Assembly: GCA_022843125.1 (NCBI GenBank)
Contig: JALHOG010000020.1
Span: 1 to 64,000 of the forward strand
Reading direction: 5' to 3'
DNA: 64,000 nt
Origin: Ilumatobacteraceae bacterium
GTDB lineage: Bacteria; Actinomycetota; Acidimicrobiia; Acidimicrobiales; Ilumatobacteraceae
The notes under the pieces were generated by a model that was not told where the DNA came from, did not search any database, and saw only the letters and a program-made list of their open reading frames with translations. The translations under genes were made by a program, and so were the position numbers. Shown here piece after piece: positions 25,024 through 34,656 of this stretch (within the stretch, counting starts at the first letter, position 1; each line of letters opens with the position of its first letter).

Positions 25024-26667
25024 GTGATGCCGAACGCGTCGCTGCAGAGCCGTCGTCGCGGCGGGACGCATCTCGTCCTCGTCGCGGCCGCTTTGCTGGG
25101 TGTCGCGGCGTGTAGTGCCCAGCAGGGCGTCGAGAGCGTGAGCGCGATTCCGACCCGATCCGACGACCGACTCGACAGCCCGATCGGCACCGTTCCCACG
25201 CCCGGCACCTTCGACACCGTGGCGCCGCAGCCAGCCCCGTCGTCGACCGCTCCGCCCACGACGATCGCCGAGCTGGTGCTGCTCGGCGACGTGCCGATCG
25301 CCGATGTCGTCGACGTCGGCGCCAACAAGCCCCCGCGCGACCACGACGCCTTCGTCGGCGTGGCCGTCGCCGATGTCGAGCGCTGGTGGGCCGAGCAGTT
25401 CCCCGCCGTGTACGGGTCGCCCTGGGAGCCGCTGGCCGGCGGCATCTATGCGGGCTACCCCGAGCGTGACACCGACATTCCAGGGTGCGGCGAGCCCACC
25501 ACGAGCTACCGCGATCTCAACCAGTTCGCAGCGTTCTACTGCTCACTCGGCGACTTCATGGTCTACGACGACGGCCCCGACAGCCTCCTCACGCAGCTCA
25601 GCGACAGCTTCGGTGCGTCGGTGATGGGGGTCGTCATCTCCCACGAGTACGGCCACGCCGTCCAGGAACGGATCGGCGCGCTCGACGAGTTCATCGCCAC
25701 GATCTTCACCGAGCAGCAGGCCGACTGCTTCTCGGGTGCGTGGGTCGGGCAGGCCTACCGGGGTGAGTCGTCGCTGCTCCGACTCGGCGACAACGACATC
25801 CGGACCGGACTGATCGCGATGCTCGAGGTCCGGGATCCCGTCGGCACCAACCAGTTCGTCGACGGCGGCCACGGGTCGGCGTTCGACCGGGTAGGCGCGT
25901 TCCAGGAGGGCTTCCTGTTCGGCGCCGGCCGGTGCGCCGAGCTCCTCGATTCGCCGCTCACGCTGATGCCCAACGAGTTCCAGCCGGCGACGCTCGACGA
26001 ACTACTCGGCGGCAACGCTCCATACGACTGTGAAGAGCTCCGCGACCTCGGCGCCACCGACGAAGACATCGCTGCGTGCGTTCCGGCGCCGCAGTTCCTC
26101 GCCGAGGACCTCAACGACTTCTGGAACGTGTACCTCGGCGACGACTTCCCCGATCTCGAGGCCCAGCCCGTGACCGATCTCGCCGTGGTGGCGTGCGCCG
26201 ATCCGCTCCAACTCGCCGGCGACGTCGTGCTGTGCCCCTCGCAAGACGTCGTCGCCTTCGACGAACCCGACGTGATCGAGCTCTATCGCGAGTTCGGCGA
26301 CTTCACGCTCGGCTACTTCTACGGGATCGCCTGGGCCGAGCGGGCCCAGCAGCACGAGGGCAGCCCGCTCACCGGCGAGGCACGCGCGCTCCTCAACGAG
26401 TGCTACACCGGCGCCTGGACCGGCGACATCACGCCCGACTCGGCGGGGAACACCCCTCGGCAGCGCGACACCGACGGTGACGACATCCCCGACACGGGGA
26501 TCAGCAGCTCACCGGGCGATCTCGACGAGGCGATCCGGATGGCGATCCTGGTCGGCGACGCCGGAGCCGATGTCAACGTCGTCGGCAGCCCGTTCGAGAA
26601 GATCGCCGCGTTCCGCGTGGGCGTGCTCGGCGGCCTCGACGCCTGCCGCGCCCAGTACGGCGCCTGA
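25024..26667 (+). CDS. Lipoprotein, neutral zinc metallopeptidase-like
   Basis: 547 residues from GTG 25024 (ATG 25027 is the next codon). A lipoprotein signal ends in the lipobox LLGVAACS, followed by a proline/threonine linker to about residue 85. The catalytic HExxH is VVISHEYGHAVQERIG near 210, with the EQQADCFSGAW motif about 25 residues later that supplies a third ligand in the YpfJ/neutral zinc metallopeptidase family. Cysteines in the second half could form disulfides outside the cell. Substrate unknown. Convergent with the L,D-transpeptidase gene, 2 bp apart. Confidence 0.8.
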   Translation: MMPNASLQSRRRGGTHLVLVAAALLGVAACSAQQGVESVSAIPTRSDDRLDSPIGTVPTPGTFDTVAPQPAPSSTAPPTTIAELVLLGDVPIADVVDVGANKPPRDHDAFVGVAVADVERWWAEQFPAVYGSPWEPLAGGIYAGYPERDTDIPGCGEPTTSYRDLNQFAAFYCSLGDFMVYDDGPDSLLTQLSDSFGASVMGVVISHEYGHAVQERIGALDEFIATIFTEQQADCFSGAWVGQAYRGESSLLRLGDNDIRTGLIAMLEVRDPVGTNQFVDGGHGSAFDRVGAFQEGFLFGAGRCAELLDSPLTLMPNEFQPATLDELLGGNAPYDCEELRDLGATDEDIAACVPAPQFLAEDLNDFWNVYLGDDFPDLEAQPVTDLAVVACADPLQLAGDVVLCPSQDVVAFDEPDVIELYREFGDFTLGYFYGIAWAERAQQHEGSPLTGEARALLNECYTGAWTGDITPDSAGNTPRQRDTDGDDIPDTGISSSPGDLDEAIRMAILVGDAGADVNVVGSPFEKIAAFRVGVLGGLDACRAQYGA

Positions 26668-26669
26668 CC

Positions 26670-27998
26670 TCAGGGCGCAGGCGGTTCGCCGGCGCCCTGG
26701 CCCTCGCCCTCGCCCGCGTCGGCTCCCTCGCCGGGGTTCGGCGGCGGAACCGTGGGCGGGACCGTGGTGGTCGTGGTGGTGGCCGCCATCGTCGTGGTCG
26801 TGGTCGTGGCGTTCGTCGTGGTGGTCGCCGCCGTCGTGGTGGGGACAACTGTCGTCGTGGTCGTGGTCGTCGAGGTCGTGGTGGTGGTGCGCGACGTGTC
26901 GAGCCAGTCCCAGATCATGAGGCGGTCCTGCTCTGGCACTTCCTCGGGCTCGCGCTCGCCGTCCCAGATGTACACGAAGTCGCCACGATCGATCAGGCCC
27001 TGCACGATCGGACCGAGGTCGAGATGGACCCGGATGCAGCCGTGGGATTTCGGCTCGAGCGGCACGTTCAGTGCACCGTGGATGGCGATGCCCTGGTTGA
27101 TGTAGACCGGGTCGTACATACCGCCGAGCGGACCATTGCGCACACCGACGATCTCGCGCCCCGCCTGGAACACACCGGGAGGCGTGTAGGCCAGGCCACG
27201 GATCGGCTTGGTGATCGGCTCCTCGAGCGGGTTGCCGTACTCGTCGGTGTCGATCGTGACGTCTTCGGCGTACTCGAACGGTGTCCCGTCGGGGTTCAGC
27301 TCACCAGTCGACACATGGGTGACCAGCACCGGCTTGTCGCCGTGGAAGATCGCCATGACCTGTTCGGGAAGATAGATCTCGACGTGATCACCGCTGTCGG
27401 GCGGGCGCCGATCGACGGGGCGGCGGGGCAGCACCTGCTGCGGATCCTGCATGCGGTCCCACATCGCCGGGGTGACCTGACCTGTCGCCTGACTGCGGGG
27501 CACCTGCATGATCAGTTTCTCGTACGCCCACACGGCCTGCTGTGTCCGGGGGCCGAACTGGCCGTCGATCGGGCCCGGGTCGAATGCGAGGTCGGCGAGG
27601 CGCGCCTGCAGGCGCTGGACGTCATCACCGGCGAGTCCAGACGACAGGTTCCGGCCGAGCGGCACCTTCGGGACCGCAGCGGTCGTCGGGGCGGCCGCAG
27701 GAGCGACAGTCGACGGTGCGGTCGGGGTGATCGAAGCGACCGATCCTGCGGTGGTCGTGGTCTCCCCAGCCTCCGACTCGCCGGCGCCACCGGACAGAAC
27801 GCCCACCGCCACAACCGCGATCAGCAGAGCGGCAGCTGCGCCGACCGGGAGCCACTTCGCCACGTCATCGGCAACGGGCGCCGCTCCTCGCCGGGGTGCT
27901 CCGTCTCGCGCCGGGGGGCGGCTCGCCGAGCGGCCGGGAGCCGGCCGCGGCGATCCGTTCGCCGGGGTACGGGGGCGGGGATTGGGACGGTCGTTCAC
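26670..27998 (-). CDS. L,D-transpeptidase with peptidoglycan-binding domain
   Basis: 442 residues starting at GTG. A basic cytosolic stretch (1-45) precedes one membrane helix (about 48-70), a threonine-rich linker, a PG_binding_1 domain (GLAGDDVQRLQARLADL, about 122-170) and a YkuD catalytic domain with the motif HGALN...SHGCIRVHL near 320-340, the cysteine being the nucleophile. It forms 3-3 cross-links in peptidoglycan outside the membrane. An unusual C-terminal tail of about 75 residues is almost pure threonine and then proline/glycine/glutamate. Confidence 0.9.
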   Translation of the reverse strand: MNDRPNPRPRTPANGSPRPAPGRSASRPPARDGAPRRGAAPVADDVAKWLPVGAAAALLIAVVAVGVLSGGAGESEAGETTTTAGSVASITPTAPSTVAPAAAPTTAAVPKVPLGRNLSSGLAGDDVQRLQARLADLAFDPGPIDGQFGPRTQQAVWAYEKLIMQVPRSQATGQVTPAMWDRMQDPQQVLPRRPVDRRPPDSGDHVEIYLPEQVMAIFHGDKPVLVTHVSTGELNPDGTPFEYAEDVTIDTDEYGNPLEEPITKPIRGLAYTPPGVFQAGREIVGVRNGPLGGMYDPVYINQGIAIHGALNVPLEPKSHGCIRVHLDLGPIVQGLIDRGDFVYIWDGEREPEEVPEQDRLMIWDWLDTSRTTTTTSTTTTTTTVVPTTTAATTTTNATTTTTTMAATTTTTTVPPTVPPPNPGEGADAGEGEGQGAGEPPAP

Positions 27999-28110
27999 GA
28001 AGTCGATGCGGGGCGCGTCGGCGGCACTCTTGCCGCCGAGCGCAGGCTACCAATCCACGTCGCCGCTTGACCCGCGGGAAGCCGGAGAACCCGCGTTTTC
28101 GCGGTCCTGA

Positions 28111-28863
28111 TCAGCGTGCGACGGGCTGGATCCCGTCGAGATCCTTGCGGAGCGTCCACATCTCCTTGACGATCGTGACGATCACCCCGGGCGAGCTGAG
28201 CGTGCTCACGCCCCGTGTCCGGGGGAAGTAGTCGACACCCATCTGCATGATCTCGTAGCCGAGCCGCGTCGAACGGATGACGAGCTCGGCATCGATGAAC
28301 GAGCCTTCGCTCTTCAGTTCGACATGGTCGAAGATCCGGCGACGGCACAGCTTGAAGGCGAAGTTGATGTCGCGCACCTTGACCCCGAAGAGGGCCTTGA
28401 TCAGCGTGTTGTACACCAGCGTGTAGACGGCCCGCAGCGACCCCTCGCCCGTGCGGTCGAAGCGGTACGCCGAGATGATGTCGACGTCGTACTCACGCAG
28501 CAGCCGCACCGCTCTCGGCAGCTCGGCCATGTCGAACGGCAGGTCGGCGTCGGTGTAGAGCACGAGATCGCCGGTGGCAGCGGCAAAACCCGTCTTCATG
28601 GATCCGCCGAGCTTGCGATTGCGTTCGTGGTGGATCACCCTGACGTGCGGATCTGCAGCTGCCATCGCATCAGCCAGTTCTGGGGTGCGATCGGTCGACT
28701 TGTCGTCGATGACGATCAGCTCGTAGTCGCGGATGTCGCCGGACTCGATGAGGTCCTCGCAGGCCCGCCTGCCGAACGCAAGAGCGCGTTCGATGTAGGC
28801 CTCCTCGTTCCACATGGGGTAGAAGACCGACAGCTTCTCGAATGTCTCACCGGTACGCGACAC
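28111..28863 (-). CDS. Family 2 glycosyltransferase (dolichol-phosphate mannosyltransferase-like)
   Basis: 250 residues, a GT-A fold with VFYPMWNEEAYIE at the N-terminus, LIVIDDKSTD, KTGFAAATGDLVLYTDADL (DxD-type metal site) and a C-terminal FKLCRRRIFD region. No membrane segments. Such enzymes transfer a sugar from a nucleotide donor to a lipid phosphate carrier or build surface glycans. GTG 28863 is set by TACCCT ending 7 nt upstream; the frame stays open upstream through the neighbouring gene but is not coding. Confidence 0.85.
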   Translation of the reverse strand: MSRTGETFEKLSVFYPMWNEEAYIERALAFGRRACEDLIESGDIRDYELIVIDDKSTDRTPELADAMAAADPHVRVIHHERNRKLGGSMKTGFAAATGDLVLYTDADLPFDMAELPRAVRLLREYDVDIISAYRFDRTGEGSLRAVYTLVYNTLIKALFGVKVRDINFAFKLCRRRIFDHVELKSEGSFIDAELVIRSTRLGYEIMQMGVDYFPRTRGVSTLSSPGVIVTIVKEMWTLRKDLDGIQPVAR

Positions 28864-28870
28864 GGAGCGG

Positions 28871-28927
28871 AGGGTACCGCGCCTGTGGTTGCCACGCAGC
28901 GACGCGGCGTCTGCACAGGGGTAGCGT
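28871..28927. promoter_or_regulatory. Divergent leaderless promoters, glycosyltransferase / membrane protein
   Basis: TACCCT (minus, 28876-28871) ends 7 nt before GTG 28863; TAGCGT (plus, 28922-28927) ends 8 nt before ATG 28936. Confidence 0.5.
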
Positions 28928-28935
28928 CGTGGAAC

Positions 28936-29469
28936 ATGAGCGGAGACGTGCCGAGCCAGTGGAGCAGGGCTGCCGCCGACGCAGCGCCGCTGCCAGCGCC
29001 TCCCCCACCGGCCACGATGACCGAGCCGCAGGTCGTCCTGATGCGGACGCCACGCCCGGGCGAGCTGACGTCGGGATGGCGGCTCGTCACCTCGGTCGCG
29101 TGGATCGCGATCGCCGTCGCCATCGGCTCGGTCTGGAAGACGAGCGAACAACTCGGCCTGTCGACCTGGTGGCTCGGGCCACGCGGCGATCCACAGCCCC
29201 GAGTCGTCCAGCTGATGCCGTTCGTCCCGGCGCTCCTCATGGTCATCGGCGCGATCAACAACGCTCGCCGCCTCCCGCTGTTCGGAATCGCTGCGTCGGC
29301 GTTCATCGTGGCGATCGGCATCGCCGACCTCGGACGCGTCGCTCGGCTCGGCTGGATCGAGATCGGCATCGGCATCGCCGCTGCAGCCGTGTCGCTCGGG
29401 TCGACCGCCGGGGTCCTGCGCCCGGTGCGCGCGGAGCGGGCGACCAGCGGCGCCGAACCCGACGCCCGG

Positions 29470-29472
<3 letters not shown>
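28936..29472 (+). CDS. Small hypothetical membrane protein
   Basis: 178 residues. A proline/alanine-rich cytosolic N-terminus (about 1-45) precedes four hydrophobic stretches (about 50-66, 90-105, 113-130, 137-155). The topology suggests a four-helix integral membrane protein. I do not recognise a family. The start fits the TAGCGT box 8 nt upstream. It precedes the argG leader by about 10 bp on the same strand. Confidence 0.65.
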
Positions 29473-30828
<1,356 letters not shown>

Positions 30829-30838
30829 CCGCGTTCGC

Positions 30839-32167
30839 TCACGCCGCCTTCGGGATGGTGGGTGGGCTTGTGCCGGGTGGTGCGGCGGGTGGGGCGATCT
30901 CGGTGCCGTCGGGTCGGTAGGTGTGGAACACCCCGCCGGGGTCGCGCCACACGGTGAAGCCGCGGTTCTTGAGTTGGTTGTGGCGGTCGCACAGCGGTGC
31001 ACCGTTGCGTTGATCGGTGGTGCCGCCGTGCCGCCAGTCGACGAGGTGGTCGGCCTCACACTGGTGGGTGGGCCGGTTGCAGCCGGGGAACACGCAGGTG
31101 GGGAACTGGAGCAGCACGGCCTTGCGGGCGGCACCGTCGAAGAAGCGTTGCAGTCGTCCGTAGTCGACCACGACACCAGCCGAGTCGAACACGACCCGCC
31201 GCAACCGACCGCTGAGGAGTGCTTGCATCGCCTCGAACGGCGACACCGGAACACCCGACGTGGTCTCGCACCGCCAATCGTTCGTCGACACGTTCGTGGG
31301 CGGCTGGGTCGGTTCGGGGATCAGCCCGCTGCGAGCGAGCTGCGCCTCGGCGTGCTGCTCGGACCACACCAGGTTCACGATCGGCTCCGGCGGGACCGAC
31401 CCGGGCGGCGCCGAGACGGCATCGTTGAGCATCTTCATGAACGCATCCCACGCACGCTGCGCGTTGGTGCGCGCCAGCATCGACCCAGTCACGTCCTCGC
31501 CGTAGCGGGCAGTGGCGTCGTCCCAGTCGGCGAGCCACTCGGCACGCTGGTACTGCTCGAAGACCTTGGTGACCGCCTCGTAGTCGAGCGCCCCGCACTG
31601 CCCCTCGATGCGGCCGACCCCGTCGAAGAACGACATCGAGAAGAACCGGTGCTCATGACACGCCGCCCCGTCACGATTCGCACCGTCGGCGTCGGCGAGC
31701 TGCTCCCACGCTCGGATCGCGATGTGGAACCCGTCGAACGACAACGACCGGGCATGCCCCAACAACAACTCCAGGTGATCAACCAACCGACCGCCACACC
31801 GCGGGTTCGCCGCCGCCCGACCGAACGCGTGCGCCTGCGCCACCCCGATCGCACCGGCATGGAGATGCTCGACCACCCCCGGGGTCTCGTCGATCAACCG
31901 ACCGAGCCGACGCCGCCCGGTGACCTGCTGCTTCGACCAGCGCAGCTCACCACGCAGATACCCAGCCGCCGTGAGGTGACCGTCGGCGCGGAACCCGCGA
32001 TCACGCTCGACCGAGCGCACGAGCACCGCGACCTCCGCCTCGAGCCGCCGCATCTCCCCCTCGACCTCGACGAGCCGAGCCTGTCGCTCCGCCACCGACA
32101 TCGACGCGAGACGTTCCCGCATCCCCTCGAACGACTCCCCGTCGTTGTCGCCGGCCACGCCTCCCAT
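30839..32167 (-). CDS. DUF222/13E12-type HNH endonuclease
   Basis: 442 residues. A helical DUF222 domain (about 20-330) is followed by an HNH nuclease domain near 365-412, with CVFPGCNRP and CDRHN supplying zinc cysteines and CEADHLVDWRHGG the catalytic histidine. This is the architecture of the 13E12 repeat family, often multicopy and mobile in actinobacteria. The promoter carries a perfect LexA box, so the gene should be induced by DNA damage. The ATG has TAGACT 6 nt upstream, giving a leaderless mRNA. Confidence 0.9.
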   Translation of the reverse strand: MGGVAGDNDGESFEGMRERLASMSVAERQARLVEVEGEMRRLEAEVAVLVRSVERDRGFRADGHLTAAGYLRGELRWSKQQVTGRRRLGRLIDETPGVVEHLHAGAIGVAQAHAFGRAAANPRCGGRLVDHLELLLGHARSLSFDGFHIAIRAWEQLADADGANRDGAACHEHRFFSMSFFDGVGRIEGQCGALDYEAVTKVFEQYQRAEWLADWDDATARYGEDVTGSMLARTNAQRAWDAFMKMLNDAVSAPPGSVPPEPIVNLVWSEQHAEAQLARSGLIPEPTQPPTNVSTNDWRCETTSGVPVSPFEAMQALLSGRLRRVVFDSAGVVVDYGRLQRFFDGAARKAVLLQFPTCVFPGCNRPTHQCEADHLVDWRHGGTTDQRNGAPLCDRHNQLKNRGFTVWRDPGGVFHTYRPDGTEIAPPAAPPGTSPPTIPKAA

Positions 32168-32173
32168 CCGAGC

Positions 32174-32202
32174 AGTCTATCGAACTGGTGTTCGATCCGC
32201 AA
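32174..32202 (-). promoter_or_regulatory. SOS (LexA) box inside the HNH endonuclease promoter
   Basis: TCGAAC-TGGT-GTTCGA at 32180-32195 is an exact match to the mycobacterial LexA consensus TCGAAC(N4)GTTCGA. It lies in the 17-nt spacer between a -35 TTGCGG (minus, 32202-32197) and a -10 TAGACT (32179-32174), and the -10 ends 6 nt before the ATG. LexA bound here would block polymerase. Confidence 0.85.
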
Positions 32203-32353
32203 CAGTGAGCGCAACGAAATCCCCACTGACTCACCCCCACGAGCCGCCACACCGCGTCGAACCACCCGACGCAGACCCCACCCTCCCAACCGAACGACGC
32301 CGACGACCCGACATACAGTCGTCGGCACGGAGCCAGCGACGCCGCCGATCATC

Positions 32354-32692
32354 GTGTTCAGCGATGACCTGGACACGTTTCCGTCGGTTGAGGCGATGCT
32401 GGCCTACGTCGAACCGATCGACACTCGCGAGGTGCGCGCCGTGTTCGATGCCGAGGGACATCGCCTTGCGATTCGCGTTCAGGGTGTCAAGTCGCAGGGC
32501 CGATGGGTTGGCGGAGGCAGAGTCTGGGTCGAGCGAGAGAGTTCGTCGGCGGTCGCTGGCGAGCTGGACTCAATGCTCCGAAGTGCGTTGAGCAACCGAT
32601 TCCGCGGCTTCGGCTTCACCGAGGACGCGGTCGCCAACCTGGACCACGCCGCGTTGATTGCCGCAGCCGTACGACTGACGAGCCACCGATAG
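32354..32692 (+). CDS. Small hypothetical protein
   Basis: About 112 residues from GTG 32354; the frame stays open upstream and a TACAGT box at 32314 suggests transcription starts near 32325, so the true start is uncertain. The sequence (DDLDTFPSVEAMLAYVEPID, then VRAVFDAEGHRLAI) has an alternating strand-helix pattern like small immunity-type or regulatory proteins, but no family is recognised. It is an orphan between the SOS-regulated nuclease and another orphan. Confidence 0.5.
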   Translation: MFSDDLDTFPSVEAMLAYVEPIDTREVRAVFDAEGHRLAIRVQGVKSQGRWVGGGRVWVERESSSAVAGELDSMLRSALSNRFRGFGFTEDAVANLDHAALIAAAVRLTSHR

Positions 32693-32756
32693 CCCGATCC
32701 GAGCTGCCGCCATGAGGGTGGACCAGCTGCCCGTTCGGGCACGAAGCCGATACGCG

Positions 32757-33407
32757 CTACGCCGACTGCAAGATCGTGAGCAACGCCCCGAGCGCGATGC
32801 TCGACACGGCGAATCCGAACAGGTACGGAGCGAAAGGGCGGAGCGGAGCCTTCATTCGCGCGATCTGCACTCCGTCGGCAGCGAACTTCACCGGCGCAAT
32901 TCTCGTCAGCGACCAGCAGAACAGTGCGAGCACGCCAATCGCCGCGGCACCTGCGGGATCGCCCACGATCGCGTGCAGACCACCGACGACGACCGCAGCT
33001 GCCTCGGCCCACCGGTTCGGCTTGCTGGCTGACGTCGCCAGCAGCTCTTGGATGACGTTCGCTGCCGCAACCGGGGGGTTGTCGGAGACACGTGCCGTGT
33101 TCAACGCGACGACCAGCACCACCGGATCGACCGAGTAGCCGCCCGATAGAAAGCATGATCCACCCGTGTCCTGGTGGTTCTTCCAACCGCGGACTGTTCC
33201 GATGTAGTCGCTGTGGTCGAACACGACGATCGGAGTCCCTACTCCCGGCCAGAGCATGAACTCTCCACATCCCGACCAGCTGAACTCGCGAACGATTCCG
33301 AACATCGAGTCGACGAGGTGCGTTGAGGTCAGCGTCAGTCCGATGAGCACTGGCCGTTCGTCGTCCGCCTCACGGCCAACATGAAACGCGCCGGGCACCC
33401 TCACCAT
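32757..33407 (-). CDS. Hypothetical membrane protein
   Basis: 216 residues from ATG 33407. The N-terminal half is soluble and strand rich (TPIVVFDHSDYIGTVRGW). Two hydrophobic stretches lie near 146-172 and a third at the C-terminus (YLFGFAVSSIALGALLTIL). The sequence is less GC rich than its neighbours, consistent with acquired DNA. The frame is open further upstream, but those residues look like arginine-rich antisense. No family recognised. Confidence 0.5.
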   Translation of the reverse strand: MVRVPGAFHVGREADDERPVLIGLTLTSTHLVDSMFGIVREFSWSGCGEFMLWPGVGTPIVVFDHSDYIGTVRGWKNHQDTGGSCFLSGGYSVDPVVLVVALNTARVSDNPPVAAANVIQELLATSASKPNRWAEAAAVVVGGLHAIVGDPAGAAAIGVLALFCWSLTRIAPVKFAADGVQIARMKAPLRPFAPYLFGFAVSSIALGALLTILQSA

Positions 33408-33647
33408 CAAGCGAACAGCAGTTGAACAACGACCGAACTTCCGACCGCTGGCTGCGCCAGAACTGTAGATACTCCGGCAGTCGACCGCAGCGGCGTCAAG
33501 CACAACGTCGGCGTGTCGGTCGACGTCGACGTGGTCGCGCCTGCCGCGCTCGAGCGGTCGATCGGCAGGGCGATCCGGATCGTCGGCAACCGGCCGCGAT
33601 CGTCGGAGCGGGACACCCCGAGCGACGGCTGAGCGGGCGCTCGCGCC

Positions 33648-33653
33648 TACTGT
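33648..33653 (+). promoter_or_regulatory. Leaderless -10 box for the quinone oxidoreductase gene
   Basis: TACTGT ends exactly 7 nt before ATG 33661. Confidence 0.55.
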
Positions 33654-33660
33654 CGGCGCC

Positions 33661-34641
33661 ATGAAGGCAGTCGTGTGTCCCGCATTCGGTCCCCCGGAGC
33701 AGCTCGTCGTCGAGGAGCTCCCCGATCCCGAGGCGGGTCCCGGTCAGCTGCTCGTCGAGGTGCACGCGTCAGCGGTCACGTTCCCCGACACGCTGATGCT
33801 CGAGAACAAGTACCAGTTCAAGGTGACCGCCCCGTACGTCCCGGGCGTCGAGGTGGCCGGCGTCGTCACCGCCGTCGGCGACGGCGTCGAGGGATGGGCG
33901 GTCGGCGACCGTGTGATCGGCGGCATCGGCACCACCGGCGGGTACGCCGAGCTCGCGGCCATCCCGGCCCGTGGCGCACAACCGCTGCCCGACAGCGTCG
34001 CGTTCGACGTCGCGACCGGGCTCAACTACGCCTACGGCACCACGCTCTACGGGTTGAAGCATCGCGGCGCTCTGCAGGCCGGCGAGACCTTGCTCGTCCT
34101 CGGCGCCGGTGGCGCTGTCGGCCTGTCGGCGGTCGAGATCGGCAAGCTCATGGGTGCCAGGGTGATCGCCGCGGCGTCGAGCGAGGACAAGCTCGACCTC
34201 TGCCGTGAGCGCGGCGCCGACGAGACGATCAACTACTCGACGGAGAACCTGAAGGAACGCGCCAAGGAACTCACCGGCGGCGCCGGCGTCGACGTGGTCT
34301 ACGACTGCGTCGGCGGCGACAAGGCCGAACAGGCACTCCGGGCGATCGGCTGGGAGGGCCGGTTCCTCGTGATCGGCTTCGCCGCCGGCATCCCCTCGAT
34401 CCCGCTCAACCTGACCCTGCTCAAGAGCTGCCAGATCGTCGGCGTCTTCTACGGCGCCATGACCATGCGCAACCCGGTACTCGCCGGCGAGATCACCGAC
34501 GAGCTGATCGAGCTCGTCGCCACCGGCAAGCTCCGCCCCCACGTGTCGGGCCGGTACCCGCTCGAACGAGCCGGCGAGGCGCTGCGCGCGCTCATCGACC
34601 GCACCGCGGTCGGCAAGCTCGTGATCACCCCCCACGGCTGA
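33661..34641 (+). CDS. NADPH:quinone oxidoreductase (zinc-free MDR)
   Basis: 326 residues. A GroES-like N-terminal domain (VTFPDTLMLENKYQ, YVPGVEVAGVV) and a Rossmann domain with LVLGAGGAVGLSAVEIGKLMGA near 142-163. It lacks the cysteine-rich structural zinc loop of alcohol dehydrogenases, so it belongs to the quinone oxidoreductase branch. It reduces quinones or enoyl substrates with NADPH. Convergent with the AhpD-like/barstar frame 15 bp away. Confidence 0.92.
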   Translation: MKAVVCPAFGPPEQLVVEELPDPEAGPGQLLVEVHASAVTFPDTLMLENKYQFKVTAPYVPGVEVAGVVTAVGDGVEGWAVGDRVIGGIGTTGGYAELAAIPARGAQPLPDSVAFDVATGLNYAYGTTLYGLKHRGALQAGETLLVLGAGGAVGLSAVEIGKLMGARVIAAASSEDKLDLCRERGADETINYSTENLKERAKELTGGAGVDVVYDCVGGDKAEQALRAIGWEGRFLVIGFAAGIPSIPLNLTLLKSCQIVGVFYGAMTMRNPVLAGEITDELIELVATGKLRPHVSGRYPLERAGEALRALIDRTAVGKLVITPHG

Positions 34642-34656
34642 CGCGTCGAACGAACG

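Noticed and set aside
26750-26900. GTGGTGGTCG-rich stretch as a repeat element
   Set aside because: It encodes the threonine tail of the L,D-transpeptidase on the minus strand; no separate element is needed.
30829-32353. Plus-strand frame running from argG to the small gene at 32354
   Set aside because: It is antisense to the DUF222/HNH gene, which has complete motifs and an SOS promoter.
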